Shown here: positions 31,780 through 41,464 of the stretch, one piece after another
Layout of the letters: each line of letters opens with the position of its first letter
Numbering within the stretch: position 1 is the first letter of the stretch
Source: Aquabacterium sp.
GTDB lineage: Bacteria > Pseudomonadota > Gammaproteobacteria > Burkholderiales > Burkholderiaceae_C
NCBI GenBank assembly: GCA_030654395.1
Contig: JAURXM010000076.1
Coordinates: 52,757 to 116,756 of the forward strand
Reading direction: 5' to 3'
DNA: 64,000 nucleotides
Translations under genes and position numbers: made by a program
Notes under the pieces: generated by a model
The model's database searches: none
What the model saw: only the letters and a program-made list of their open reading frames with translations
What the model was told of the DNA's origin: nothing

Positions 31780-34772
31780 TATGATTCCATTGGCATTATG
31801 GTGGCGTCGAAATTCAAGGGACCGATCTTCCGCCGGAAGTCCAGCGTGTAGTCCCCAAACCGGTTGATGTGCGCCGTGCGAAACGGCGCCAGGCCCGCCA
31901 GGATCTCCAGCGTGATCTCGGTCCCTTCGTCGCGAAGCTCCTGCAGAACCCGCGTCATGCCCACCACGTTATGCAGAATGATCATGTTGGCCACCAGGTG
32001 GTTGTACTTGATTACCTTACGCTGTTCATGCCGGATGTTCTCGGCAATGATCCCCTCTCCCCCGAAGAATGACCACTGGGCGAAGCCATTGAACTGCTCA
32101 CTCTTGTTGGTTTCGGCATGGATCACCTTGCGCAGCCCGACATCGCCGATGTAGCTCAGCAGGAACATGGTCCGGATGACCTTGCCGAGTTCTACAAACG
32201 CGAAATACAGCTTGTTCTTGCGGCTGTAGGTGCCCAGCCGGCGCAGGATCGCCGACGGCGTGATCTTGCCGGTCTTGATGGATACCGCGACCCGAAGCAT
32301 CGCCGGCAAATGCAGCTCAATCAATCGCCAGTCGATCACGTCGCTGAACAGCGCATTGATGTTCTTGTAAACATTACCCGGCTCCGGGCGATGAAATTTG
32401 AGGTCCTGGATACCCCGGATGCGCGGCATGAGCTGAATGCCCAGGAGGTGCGCCAGCGCGAAAACCGGGTAACTCTGGGCCTGCGTGTCCCCGTGAATCG
32501 TGTCCGGCCGAATGTCCGATTCGTTGGTCATCAGCCCATCCAGGATGTGGATGCCCTCATAGGTGCCGCACGAAATGAAATGGCTGAACAGCGCGATGAA
32601 CTTGTCGGACACATGGTAGTAGCCAATGCCGCCGTAGCCGCCATAGCGGATATGGTGCTCGGACAGCAAATTCTGCTCGTAAAGATTCCACTTCGTGCCG
32701 TCCGCCGAGGCGTGCTTGCCGGTGCCCCAGTAGCCTGGCAGCTCAAACTTGTTGTAGGCGTTGATCACCTTGACAATGGCCTTGTCCAGAAGATCCTCAC
32801 TGACGTATTTCAGGTTGAGCCAGGAGATCTGCCGGCGGCTCAGGCCTTTGATCGATTTGGCGGTCTGCACCGGCCCCAGGTTGCAGCCGTAGCAAAACAT
32901 CGTCGTGATGACGCGCATGCGCAGGTCCTCCAGACGGCTGTCGGTCCCTGCCAGCGGCCGGAACAGCTTGTGCAGGTCCAGCCAGCGCTCGGTGTCGATC
33001 ATGACATCCACGATGCTGGCCGCCTCCATCCGTTCGGTGATCAGTGCATCGATCCGCGCGGCCGCCTCAACGATTTCTGAGCGCGGCGGTTTCCGCAGGA
33101 TCAGGCGGCCGTCCACGATCTCGGCATGGGCGTTTTCGGGGAAAGTGGCGTCGATGTCTCGCGCCCGCTGGGACATGGCCGATTTGAGCATCGCCACAAA
33201 GGTGCCGGGATCTGTCTCGATGCCGGTGACTTGGCCATAGTCGCCCACTTCTCTTTCAAAGGTTTCGTCATCGACCAGTTGCTCACGGTAGTCGTCATAA
33301 CGCTCGCCGTATTTGATGAAGAGGTCGCCCGACTTCAGGTCGTCTTTGACCGCATGCATGACCGCCAGCTCAAAATACCGGCGGTGGACAGCCTCTGCCC
33401 GGCCCTTGCCGGATGGCCTGAACAGCACCAACCGCTTCCACTGAGCTGACATCCAGCGGAGATCCTTGTCTTCACTCAAGCCCAGCGAGTCCAGCAGGAC
33501 GATGTCCGTCCGGTTATCGCGCAGCTTGTATAGGGCTTCAATCAGCCGCTCCACCACCTGGTCCTCGCTGCTGGCCTTGGGCGAGGCAATGCCGATGCAA
33601 TTGAGCAACTGGGCCCGGACCATCTTGTAGGGCTGCAGCAGGAAAGGCAGATGGTTGCGGCCGGCATAGGCCAGGTGCTGTTCGCATTCGTTGAGCAGCT
33701 CGTCCACGTCGGCCACCAGGGTGGTGCCGATGGCATCCACACGCTGGGTGTCCGTTCCCTCCAGTTGGTAGGCGCCCAGGATGTCTTTGAGCTGGCCGAC
33801 CAGCATGTCGGTTTTCTGGACCCGCTCCTGCTGGAAAGAGAGTAATTTCTGTCTGGCGTTGTTTTCCAGGTTCTGCATCAGGCGAATAAACAGATCGGCG
33901 GCGTCATCCAGCGACTGGGCATGCTGCGCCCGGATGAAGATCACCGCCAGGGCGTAGCGCTTTTGCGGTTTGAGCTCGGCCATCTCGGCCGCATTGAGCG
34001 CGCGCGCCAGATGCCGGAACTGCTTGAGCTTGGGCACTGGCACGTCGGGCTTGGGAAGCTGCTCCACCAGATATTGGAGGCGCCGGATGTGCTGGATGTA
34101 GGTGCGCGTTTCCTTGTTGGTCGGCCGCTTGGGTTCGCGCTTGAGCATTTGCCAGGGAGAAATCGACTCGCCCGTGGCGGTTTTAAGCAAACTGTCGATC
34201 AAGGCCCGGGTATGGGCTGTCAGCTGGTTGGTGATTGCGGAGAAATACCGGTTGTTGCTCTTTTCCCGGGCCCGAAATGCCATCCGGTCCAGCGTCGAGA
34301 AGGCAGGCAGCTCGTAGCGATGGTGGACCAGCTCCTCCAGCATCACGTTGATGATGTCGGCTACCGCGTGTTTGGTCTCGGCCGCCGTGTCGGCTACTAC
34401 CTCCAGCCAGGCCTGACCCGCCGGGTTCAAGGGTTTGACATTGAGGTGCCGGCGCAAAACCGCGAAAAGCGCCGTGCGTGAGCCAGAGGCCTCGAAGCGC
34501 TTGAGGTCCACCGCCTGGGGCGGCCGAACCACACCCGCCTGCTGCGCAATGTGCTCCCGGATCACCGATGGCACCTCGGCCAGGGGGATGAAATAACCCA
34601 GGCGCTGGAAGACCTTCAGGTGGATTAGCGCCGCCACCCGCGGCAAGACACGCTTGCCAATGCCGGCAGCCAGGGTTTGTTCATCCTCGGTCGGCGTGTA
34701 AAGCTCCGCCAACTCACGCGGTGTCGGATCGGGTTTCAGGCTGGGATAGGCCGTCTCATGGAGCGTGGCCAT
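31779..34772 (-). CDS. tnpA: Tn3-family transposase TnpA
   Basis: 997 aa, normal length for the family. Catalyses replicative transposition via cointegrates, binding the terminal repeats. The N-terminal DNA-binding half is followed by a DDE catalytic core: Asp in SADGTKW, Asp in DTIHGDTQAQSYPVFALAHL, and Glu in FGGEGIIAENIRHEQ with the trailing KVIKYNHLVANMIILHN. Starts MATLHETAYPSLKPD. tnpS lies 42 bp upstream on the same strand. It looks intact. Confidence 0.95.
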   Translation of the reverse strand: MATLHETAYPSLKPDPTPRELAELYTPTEDEQTLAAGIGKRVLPRVAALIHLKVFQRLGYFIPLAEVPSVIREHIAQQAGVVRPPQAVDLKRFEASGSRTALFAVLRRHLNVKPLNPAGQAWLEVVADTAAETKHAVADIINVMLEELVHHRYELPAFSTLDRMAFRAREKSNNRYFSAITNQLTAHTRALIDSLLKTATGESISPWQMLKREPKRPTNKETRTYIQHIRRLQYLVEQLPKPDVPVPKLKQFRHLARALNAAEMAELKPQKRYALAVIFIRAQHAQSLDDAADLFIRLMQNLENNARQKLLSFQQERVQKTDMLVGQLKDILGAYQLEGTDTQRVDAIGTTLVADVDELLNECEQHLAYAGRNHLPFLLQPYKMVRAQLLNCIGIASPKASSEDQVVERLIEALYKLRDNRTDIVLLDSLGLSEDKDLRWMSAQWKRLVLFRPSGKGRAEAVHRRYFELAVMHAVKDDLKSGDLFIKYGERYDDYREQLVDDETFEREVGDYGQVTGIETDPGTFVAMLKSAMSQRARDIDATFPENAHAEIVDGRLILRKPPRSEIVEAAARIDALITERMEAASIVDVMIDTERWLDLHKLFRPLAGTDSRLEDLRMRVITTMFCYGCNLGPVQTAKSIKGLSRRQISWLNLKYVSEDLLDKAIVKVINAYNKFELPGYWGTGKHASADGTKWNLYEQNLLSEHHIRYGGYGGIGYYHVSDKFIALFSHFISCGTYEGIHILDGLMTNESDIRPDTIHGDTQAQSYPVFALAHLLGIQLMPRIRGIQDLKFHRPEPGNVYKNINALFSDVIDWRLIELHLPAMLRVAVSIKTGKITPSAILRRLGTYSRKNKLYFAFVELGKVIRTMFLLSYIGDVGLRKVIHAETNKSEQFNGFAQWSFFGGEGIIAENIRHEQRKVIKYNHLVANMIILHNVVGMTRVLQELRDEGTEITLEILAGLAPFRTAHINRFGDYTLDFRRKIGPLNFDATIMPMES

Positions 34773-34814
34773 TCGCGGGGACTACCCCGTCTGGCGACTT
34801 TGTTACCCATCGCC

Positions 34815-36131
34815 TCAATCCCAATAGATGTCGGTGGCGGGTTCATGAAACGAGGTTTCCAGCAGGCACTGGTTGTCCTCGGCGATGCGATACATGTCAT
34901 CCAGCAGCGTGGCGATCACCTCGTCCAGCAAGTCGCGGGACAGGTAGGGAACCGCCAGCTCGTAGAGCGTGCCCTCGGTGTTCAGGCGTTGCATGGCAAA
35001 ACGCTCGAAGCAGGTCTGCTCGATCAGCCGGTGGCCGCGGGCCAGGCCGCGCGACTGCTTGCTGAAGCGGGCCAGCACCATCGTGACGCGCAGGACCGCC
35101 ACGGGCGTTGTCCCTTCGGCCGACAGGCGGGCAGCTCCGGCCGGCTCGGGCAGCAACAACAAGGGCGGCGGTGGCTGCGGAGCTGCCGGCGCCAGGGCTG
35201 TCAGACCCTGCTCGAACCGGGCCTGCAAGCTTGATTCCGACGCATCGAGGTAGCGCATGGCCGATTTGACATCCTTCCAGCCGACGTATTCCATCAGTTC
35301 CTTGATGTCCCAGCCGCTGGCGCGGGCCCAGCCGGCAAAGCCGCGGCGCATGGAGTGGCTGCTGTAGTCCTCGGGCGACTCGACGCCGGCTTCGGCGAAC
35401 AGGCTGCGCAGCAAGGGGATCAGGCTGTTGGCATGCATGCTTTCGTCGGCGACGTGCCCCCAGCGGTCGATCTTGCGGAACACTGGGCCCTCGGTCAACC
35501 CGGCCAGGTCGATCCAGGCATTAAAGGCCGTCACCGGGCACAAGCGGGACAAGGCCGGGCATTTGAAAACGCGGCCCTGCAGCTGCCGGTCGCCTTTGCT
35601 GCGGCCCAGGTAGCACACCATGCCCTGGCCGAGGGTGACCTCGATGTTCTCGACGCGCAGGTTGACCAGTTCGTCGGAGCGAAAGCCGCGCCAGAACCCC
35701 AGCAGCATCAGGCTGCGGTCGCGCGTATGGCGCAGCAAGGCCGGCCGGTCGCCGGACCGCTGGGCGTTGCCGATCGCCACATCGAGCCACTGATCGATCA
35801 GTTGGAGTACCGCCAGTTCCAGGGGGCGCGCGCGCTTTTCTGGCACGGCGTGAATCGAACGAATGCCTTTGAGGACCTGGCGCACCAGGGGCGACTTGGT
35901 AGGGTCTGCAAAACCTTGGTCGGTATGCCAGCGGGAGAGCGCTGCCAGCCGCTGGCGAAGGGTGTTGATGGCCAAAGTAGCCGCGTGGTCGGCCAGGTAG
36001 CGGGAAATAGCATCAGCCGTCGAAGGCAGCAGGCCTTTCCATTCAACCTCAAAATGACGAATGGCCGAAGCGTAGCTGCGGCGCGTGTTGTCACGCTCGG
36101 CAGCCTCAATATACTGGGCAAGACGGGTCAT
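34815..36131 (-). CDS. tnpS: TnpS-like tyrosine recombinase (cointegrate resolution protein S)
   Basis: 438 aa. Resolves Tn3-type cointegrates in Tn4651-type elements. An N-terminal SAM-like domain (DNTRRSYASAIRHFEVEW) is followed by a catalytic domain with Arg in FWRGFRSDELV, His-Arg in SSHSMRRGFAGW, Trp/His-position in EYVGWKD and the nucleophile Tyr in SAMRYLDASE. All key residues are present. The last 120 residues are an extra tail typical of TnpS. Usually divergent from tnpT across the rst site; here tnpT is 25 kb away. Confidence 0.88.
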   Translation of the reverse strand: MTRLAQYIEAAERDNTRRSYASAIRHFEVEWKGLLPSTADAISRYLADHAATLAINTLRQRLAALSRWHTDQGFADPTKSPLVRQVLKGIRSIHAVPEKRARPLELAVLQLIDQWLDVAIGNAQRSGDRPALLRHTRDRSLMLLGFWRGFRSDELVNLRVENIEVTLGQGMVCYLGRSKGDRQLQGRVFKCPALSRLCPVTAFNAWIDLAGLTEGPVFRKIDRWGHVADESMHANSLIPLLRSLFAEAGVESPEDYSSHSMRRGFAGWARASGWDIKELMEYVGWKDVKSAMRYLDASESSLQARFEQGLTALAPAAPQPPPPLLLLPEPAGAARLSAEGTTPVAVLRVTMVLARFSKQSRGLARGHRLIEQTCFERFAMQRLNTEGTLYELAVPYLSRDLLDEVIATLLDDMYRIAEDNQCLLETSFHEPATDIYWD

Positions 36132-36383
36132 GTCGCTGTCGTTAAGGCGTGGCTCTTTGAGCGGTCTGAAGGCAGGATGCTGGACACCACAAGGCAGCAG
36201 TGCCGGAGATTTTCAGCGAGAGTACACGATTTGGGGTCGTCTGGAATGTCCAATTCGCACCTGCGCGCACCGGCTGATCGTAATCCGGCAGCACTCCAGG
36301 ACTGCGAACTCGTGAAATCCGCCCTGAGTTAAACTGACCGCCCCACTGGAACAACATGACGAATTTGCCGGTGGGTGCCTGCA
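36132..36383. other. Region upstream of tnpS (candidate part of resolution site)
   Basis: Non-coding. By analogy with Tn4651 the resolution (rst) site should lie next to tnpS. I cannot identify a clear core palindrome here. Confidence 0.3.
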
Positions 36384-36770
36384 ATGCACCGACTTATTTT
36401 CCTGCTGTTTTTCGCCATCACAATTTTTCAGCCTGCCGTTTCGGGCATGCCGATGACTGCCGCCCAATCGAATCCGGTGCTGTCAGCGGAAGTGAAAGCC
36501 AGTGATTCGAACTTCTCCCAAGAGAAGGCGAGTCACGCCAACACCTGTTTTTCACATGTCGAAGCGTCCAACTCGGGCGAGTCGGTGAACTGTAATTCGG
36601 GCCAGTCCTGCGGCTTGTGCAATATCTGCCAGGCATGCCATCAATTGGCCCCAACTGAAAGCCAGCCGCCGGCGCCGGGGTACACCTCAATTCGCCCCTC
36701 CTTTCCCTCAGTAGCATCTGGCTACTTCAGCGCAGAACGCGCGCCAAGCTTCAAGCCTCCCATTCTGTAA
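36384..36770 (+). CDS. Exported Cys-rich small protein
   Basis: 128 aa from MHRLIFLLFFAITIF, a signal peptide ending near SGMPM. The mature part has a compact cluster CGLCNICQACHQ, good soft-metal or thiol chemistry, and a Pro/Ser-rich C-terminus. First gene of a plus-strand run with lspA, dsbB and bdbD. Resembles small exported proteins in metal clusters; role unproven. Confidence 0.65.
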   Translation: MHRLIFLLFFAITIFQPAVSGMPMTAAQSNPVLSAEVKASDSNFSQEKASHANTCFSHVEASNSGESVNCNSGQSCGLCNICQACHQLAPTESQPPAPGYTSIRPSFPSVASGYFSAERAPSFKPPIL

Positions 36771-36866
36771 TTCCGTGCCCTGAGCGCCTGGTTTTCAGGC
36801 ACTCCTCACACTTTGGTCCTGCATGCTGCTGCGGGCTGGAATTCATGAATTTTCGAGCTTGAAACA

Positions 36867-37388
36867 ATGTCCCACATCAACCCGCCTCTCGCTGTTGGCC
36901 CCATCCGCAGTTCTGCCGGTCCACGCCTCGTCGGCTACTGGATCGCCCTGGGCCTGCTTTTAGCAGATCAAGCCGCCAAATACTGGGTGCACGAATACAC
37001 GCCGTACGCGTGGAGCCTGTACGTCACCGGAAACTTCAATCTGGTGCATGTGTGGAACTACGGTGCTGCCTTCAGCTTCCTGGCGGATGCTGGTGGCTGG
37101 CAGCGCTTCTTTTTCGGCGGCATCGCACTGGTGGTCTCCGCCTGGCTAATTTTCATGTTGCGAAAGCCGCTTCCCAAGCTTGAGGTGGTGGGGTACGCGC
37201 TGGTTCTCGGAGGCGCGCTGAGCAACGGCCTGGACCGGGCCTTGCGTGGCTACGTTGTTGATTTTCTGGATTTCCATGCGCTGGCCTGGCATTGGCCAGC
37301 ATTCAACTTCGCCGATATGGGCATCGTCTGCGGCGCGGCGCTCCTGGTCTTTGCATCGTGGAAGCACAAGCCGGCACCCCCAGCATGA
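36867..37388 (+). CDS. lspA: Lipoprotein signal peptidase (first copy)
   Basis: 173 aa, four transmembrane helices. Removes signal peptides of prolipoproteins. The catalytic aspartates lie in GGALSNGLDRALRGYVVDFL and FNFADMGI. N-terminal motif LADQAAKYWV. A second LspA (pbrC-like) is encoded at 50.1 kb. Its stop overlaps the dsbB start (ATGA). A metal-resistance role is inferred from pbrC. Confidence 0.9.
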   Translation: MSHINPPLAVGPIRSSAGPRLVGYWIALGLLLADQAAKYWVHEYTPYAWSLYVTGNFNLVHVWNYGAAFSFLADAGGWQRFFFGGIALVVSAWLIFMLRKPLPKLEVVGYALVLGGALSNGLDRALRGYVVDFLDFHALAWHWPAFNFADMGIVCGAALLVFASWKHKPAPPA

Positions 37389-37822
37389 TGGCTTCATCCC
37401 TTACTTCAGAGCGGCAATGGAGATTGCTGACCATGAGCTGGCTGGTGGCGCTTGTCTCCACGCTTGGCGCGCTGTTTTTCAGTGAAGTCATGGAGCTTGA
37501 GCCCTGCGTGCTCTGCTGGTACCAGCGTATCGCCATGTTCCCGCTGGTTCTGATTCTCGGCGCAGGCGCCTACACGCAGGATGCCAGCAGCGTGAAGTAC
37601 GCCTTGCCGCTGGCGGTCGCTGGCTGGTTGGTCGCGTTCTACCACTGCCTTCTCTACGGTGGCTTCATTCCGGCGGCCATGCAGCCCTGCGGCAAAGGCG
37701 TGTCCTGCTCGGCACAAAAGCTGGAGTTGGTCGGTTTCATCACCATCCCGCTTCTCTCACTCATTGCCTTTTCCATCATCGTGTTGCTGCTGTTGGCAGC
37801 AAAGAAAGACTACCAAAAATGA
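37385..37822 (+). CDS. dsbB: DsbB/BdbC-like disulfide oxidoreductase
   Basis: 145 aa, four helices. Reoxidises a DsbA-type partner using quinone. First-loop motif LEPCVLCWYQR and second-loop cysteines QPCGKGVSCSAQ. Overlaps lspA at its start and the DsbA-like gene at its end by 4 bp (ATGA), so the three are one transcript. Confidence 0.9.
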   Translation: MMASSLTSERQWRLLTMSWLVALVSTLGALFFSEVMELEPCVLCWYQRIAMFPLVLILGAGAYTQDASSVKYALPLAVAGWLVAFYHCLLYGGFIPAAMQPCGKGVSCSAQKLELVGFITIPLLSLIAFSIIVLLLLAAKKDYQK

Positions 37823-38475
37823 CCAATAAGCAACTCATCGTCATGCTCTGCGGGATTGTCGTTCTGCTCGGATTCGGGTTTGGCATATACGGCCACTTCA
37901 ACAAAAAAACCGAGGCGATCACTCGTCTTGCACAAGAGAACAGCTCGGTTTTCAATCGCGCGCACGCGCCTACATACGGCCCCAAGGAGGCCAAGGTCCG
38001 TATCGCTGAGTTTTTTGACCCAGCCTGCGAGACCTGCAGGGCCTTCTACCCCCTGGTCAAGCGCATCGTCGACGGTCACCAGGGGAAAGTGCAACTGGTG
38101 GTGCGCCTTGTGCCGTTCCACAAAGGCTCTGATGTCGCCGCTAAGATCCTCATCGCCGCGCATAAGCAGAACCTGTTTTTTCCGGTGGCGGAGGTGGTGG
38201 TGAACTCCCAAGACGCTTGGACGGCACATGACCAGCCCGATCCTGAGCGGATCTGGACCTTTTTGAAGGGGACCAGCCTGGATGCCGCGAAGGCCAAACA
38301 GGACGCCGCTTCACCAGAAGCTCAGGCCCTGCTTGAGCAGGATCTCGCGGACGCCAACACTCTGCAAGTCACAAAGACGCCTGGTTTCTTTGTCAATGGG
38401 CGACCGTTGAAGGACTTCGGCCATGAGCAACTCAAGGCCCTGGTGGATGAGGAAGTCAAACGTGCCTACCCCTGA
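37819..38475 (+). CDS. DsbA/BdbD-like thioredoxin-fold protein
   Basis: 218 aa with an N-terminal anchor (IVMLCGIVVLLGFGFGIYGH). The redox motif is CETC in FFDPACETCRAFYP, followed by the cis-Pro region TKTPGFFVNGRPL. Partner of the DsbB encoded just upstream. Periplasm-facing. Probably supplies oxidising power for metal-damaged or cysteine-rich proteins. Confidence 0.88.
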   Translation: MTNKQLIVMLCGIVVLLGFGFGIYGHFNKKTEAITRLAQENSSVFNRAHAPTYGPKEAKVRIAEFFDPACETCRAFYPLVKRIVDGHQGKVQLVVRLVPFHKGSDVAAKILIAAHKQNLFFPVAEVVVNSQDAWTAHDQPDPERIWTFLKGTSLDAAKAKQDAASPEAQALLEQDLADANTLQVTKTPGFFVNGRPLKDFGHEQLKALVDEEVKRAYP

Positions 38476-38587
38476 CCTAGACAAGACGAGGGTCACCAAA
38501 CGGCGTAGTTTCAGCCGCCGTGAGGTGCTCGCGCCAGGGCCGGTAGGCGTCACCACAGCGTATTAAGTGCTGCGGTGCACCGGTCCG

Positions 38588-40522
38588 TTACGACGCGGGC
38601 TGCCGGGCAGAGCTCTTGCGAGCGCTGAAAAAGTTCAATCTGAAGCCGGACAAGGCAATTGCCAGCACAATCAGTTGGGCCGCTACTGTCTCCACAGTTG
38701 GAAAGACGCCAAGTATGTCAATGCGCGGGGCCCAGACGGGCGTCGCCTCCACCCAACCTGCCTCCTGCAGAGCTGCCGCCCCCTTACCGATCAGGATTAC
38801 CGCGAGCACCGCGACAAATATCGACGTGATGGAGAAGAACCTGCCGATCGGCATACGGGCAGTGGTTCGCAGCATGACCCATGCGATGATCCCAAGAAGA
38901 ATGATGGCAGTCGCAAATCCAGCGATCAGTGCGCTGCTGTTGCCGTCTGCTGAAAGCGCCGAATAGAACAGTACCGTTTCAAAGACCTCGCGATACACGG
39001 CGATAAACGCGAGAGCGAACAAAGCCCACATAGAACGGCGCGTCATTGCCGCCGACAGCTTCTCTTCCAGATAGGACTGCCAACGTCCAGCGCTGCTTTT
39101 CTGGTGCATCCACATCCCGACGCTCAGCAGCACTACTGAGGCGAACACCGCACCCACACCCTCCGTTACCTCGCGGCTCGCGCCGCTGATGGTCACCAGG
39201 TAAGTCGCTATTACCCATGTCAGTACGCCAGCACCCAATGCACTGATCCAGCCGGCGTGTACGTGTTTGAGGACGTCCTGGCGACGAGCTTTCTTGAGCG
39301 CCGCAATCATGCCGATAACGATCAACAACGCCTCCAGTCCTTCACGGAGCAAAATGGTGAGGGCTCCGATGAATGTGGTCATCGGCTCAGCCTTCGAATC
39401 TCCCATGTCCTTGTCGACCTGGGCAAACAGATCATCCAGATGAGCCGCTGCTGCCTCCGCTTGGGAGGGCGTGCCGGTAGCAACTGCAGAACGGTAAGCA
39501 AGCATGCCGTCCTCCACCGAGGTCAGGAGCGACTGGTTGCGCGCACCCACCACAGGCTCGATAGGTTCAAACCCGTCGAGATAAGCCGAAAGGCCCAACT
39601 TGGTGGCTTGCGCTCGGTCGCCGGCGCGCATGGCGTCAAGGCTCTCCTTCAGGCGCAGCCGCGCCAGTGCAAGACCGGTCGGCCTGCCTGCTTCGACTGC
39701 AGCAGGATGACTGCGCAAATAGGCGATGACATCCCGCGCCGTATCCCTCGGCATAGTTTGCGATGCGGCCTGCTCGGTCACGGTACTGACGGCGGTGAGG
39801 TCCGAAAAACGGTCCTTGAGAGAAGCATCCTGCCGCCACACTTGCTCCCCACGTTGGCGTGCAGCGGCATCATTGGACATGGTGCCGATATAGAAAGCAA
39901 CTGCCCAACGATCCTCTTCCGACAAGGTCGCATAGCTTGTCATTGAGGTTCCTTCGACCCCCTGTGATACGACTTGATAAAGCGCCATCAGGCTCCGGGA
40001 GCCAGCGCGCTCAGCGTCAGTGAACGCAATCGGCTTCGGTTCCAGGTTGGCGGCAAGTGCTCCGTCACCAGCACCCTTGGCACCATGGCACGACGCACAC
40101 TGTGCCGCATATAGGGCAGCGCCTTTGGCCAAATCTGGCAGCGTCCTTGGCGCCATCGGCATCGGGTAGGCCGCCAGCAACAGCGAATTGGCGTGATGAG
40201 CCAGACGCGTGATCTCGGCACTGTCTGCTTTGCGCACGACTGCAGCACGCAGATCACCGATTGCCGCCGAAATCGTGGCTTTCGTTGGACGCGGCGGCAG
40301 TGCTTGAATTTGCTTGGCAGCGTTATCAGTGAAGTCCAGCATTTCAGCATATTCGAACTCGCTGACAACCGCACCATTAACAACCGCACCTCCATAGTCC
40401 ACAGCAACATAGTCGATCAGCTGCCACAACTGCCGCGCGTCGTTCGGCGTCGGAGTTGCAGGCTGCGCAAATACGCTCATACAAACCAACCACCCTAGGA
40501 TTGACATCCAGGACTTGAACAA
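38588..40522 (-). CDS. pbrT: PbrT-like FTR1 permease fused to cytochrome c domain
   Basis: About 644 aa. An N-terminal signal peptide (ILGWLVCMSVFAQ), then a c-type haem motif CASCH around residue 145, then seven helices of the iron/lead permease family with two REXXE motifs, LREGLEALL and YREVFETVL. This fusion matches PbrT (Pb uptake) of Cupriavidus. The longest frame begins at 40552, but those first codons coincide with a Fur box. A TTG at 40522 with GAGGGG upstream, or ATG 40507, is the more likely start. Confidence 0.83.
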   Translation of the reverse strand: MFKSWMSILGWLVCMSVFAQPATPTPNDARQLWQLIDYVAVDYGGAVVNGAVVSEFEYAEMLDFTDNAAKQIQALPPRPTKATISAAIGDLRAAVVRKADSAEITRLAHHANSLLLAAYPMPMAPRTLPDLAKGAALYAAQCASCHGAKGAGDGALAANLEPKPIAFTDAERAGSRSLMALYQVVSQGVEGTSMTSYATLSEEDRWAVAFYIGTMSNDAAARQRGEQVWRQDASLKDRFSDLTAVSTVTEQAASQTMPRDTARDVIAYLRSHPAAVEAGRPTGLALARLRLKESLDAMRAGDRAQATKLGLSAYLDGFEPIEPVVGARNQSLLTSVEDGMLAYRSAVATGTPSQAEAAAAHLDDLFAQVDKDMGDSKAEPMTTFIGALTILLREGLEALLIVIGMIAALKKARRQDVLKHVHAGWISALGAGVLTWVIATYLVTISGASREVTEGVGAVFASVVLLSVGMWMHQKSSAGRWQSYLEEKLSAAMTRRSMWALFALAFIAVYREVFETVLFYSALSADGNSSALIAGFATAIILLGIIAWVMLRTTARMPIGRFFSITSIFVAVLAVILIGKGAAALQEAGWVEATPVWAPRIDILGVFPTVETVAAQLIVLAIALSGFRLNFFSARKSSARQPAS

Positions 40523-40534
40523 TCTATACCCCTC

Positions 40535-40553
40535 AATGAGAATCGTTCTCAAT
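40535..40553 (-). promoter_or_regulatory. Fur box ahead of pbrT
   Basis: TGAGAATCGTTCTCA, arms of six with a 3-bp centre, inside AATGAGAATCGTTCTCAAT. Resembles the Fur consensus (GATAATGATAATCATTATC). Placed directly upstream of the pbrT start, so the permease is probably induced on iron limitation. Confidence 0.72.
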
Positions 40554-40763
40554 TGTAACCCGGCCGAGCTATTTCTCAGGCGTGCACACTGAATGCTCGC
40601 GAGGTTTCGAGGAGATCGTCACGCAAATGCACGGGCTGCGATCCTTGACGGAGACATTGAATTAGAACGCCCTCGGCGAAGAGATCGAGAGGGTCGACTG
40701 TGCACGCCATGCCTGCGCCTGAAGCAACCGCGGCCGGTAGCTATAGCAGTGCGGTCACCGCCC

Positions 40764-41390
40764 TTATGCGCTTGCTTCGCGTTGAGCCGTTTCCGACGCC
40801 TCGCGCAGAATCTCCCGCCCGCCGTTCGCTGCGATCCCGGCCACGACGAGGCCCAGCACCAGGTCGGGCACGTTTGATCCCAGCCACATGACGAGCGCGC
40901 CGGAAAGCACAATGGCTCCATTGACGATGGAGTCATTGCTTGTGAAGATCGCCGACGCCTTGAAGTTCACATCCTCCCCACGATGACGGCGCAGCAGCGT
41001 CAGGCACACCAGGTTCAAAACCGCGTTCACCGCGGCTACGGCCATCATGGCGGGGCCGATAGGTTCCTCCCCACCAGCGAAGCGGCGCAGGACCTCTACC
41101 AGCAACAGCACGGCAAGGCCGATCAGCAAAAACCCCGACAAACGCGCCGCACGCACCTTGACCATTGCCGCTCGCCCGACGGCGTACAGGCAGACCGCAT
41201 ACACCGAGGCATCGGCGAGGTTGTCCAGCCCGGCGCCCATCAGTGCGGTGGAGGCAGCCCACATGCCCAGGCCGATGCCGGCAGCGGACTGCCCCAGGTT
41301 GATCAGCAATACGCTTCGCAGGATCTTGCGGTCGGTCGCGTTGCTCGCGTCCAGCCCGCCGAGTTCGTCGTCTTCCTCGGTATCAGCCAT
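40764..41390 (-). CDS. Cation diffusion facilitator (CzcD-like) exporter
   Basis: 208 aa. Exports Zn/Co/Cd/Pb in exchange for protons. Six helices. Membrane metal site in helices 2/5: GAGLDNLADASVYAVCL and FTSNDSIVNGAIV (the paired Asp/Asn pattern of the small CDF subgroup). The cytoplasmic domain of classical CDFs is absent. An acidic N-terminus (ADTEEDDELGG) precedes helix 1. It has its own MerR-type promoter. Confidence 0.85.
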   Translation of the reverse strand: MADTEEDDELGGLDASNATDRKILRSVLLINLGQSAAGIGLGMWAASTALMGAGLDNLADASVYAVCLYAVGRAAMVKVRAARLSGFLLIGLAVLLLVEVLRRFAGGEEPIGPAMMAVAAVNAVLNLVCLTLLRRHRGEDVNFKASAIFTSNDSIVNGAIVLSGALVMWLGSNVPDLVLGLVVAGIAANGGREILREASETAQREASA

Positions 41391-41413
41391 ATTTATTCCC
41401 TATACGTTCCGTC

Positions 41414-41444
41414 ATCCTGAGGCCTATAGTGACTGGAGAGTCAA
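41414..41444 (-). promoter_or_regulatory. MerR-family promoter of the CDF gene
   Basis: -35 TTGACT (41439-41444), 19-bp spacer CTCCAGTCACTATAGGCCT, weak -10 CAGGAT (41414-41419). The spacer resembles the PbrR-type site (CTCT...AGT.ACTA.AG), so PbrR (46.3 kb) is the likely activator. Confidence 0.65.
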
Positions 41445-41464
41445 GTGCTGCCAGGGCTAAGTTG

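Noticed and set aside
32118..33080. Plus-strand 320-aa frame across tnpA
   Set aside because: Antisense to the transposase catalytic core, without RBS.
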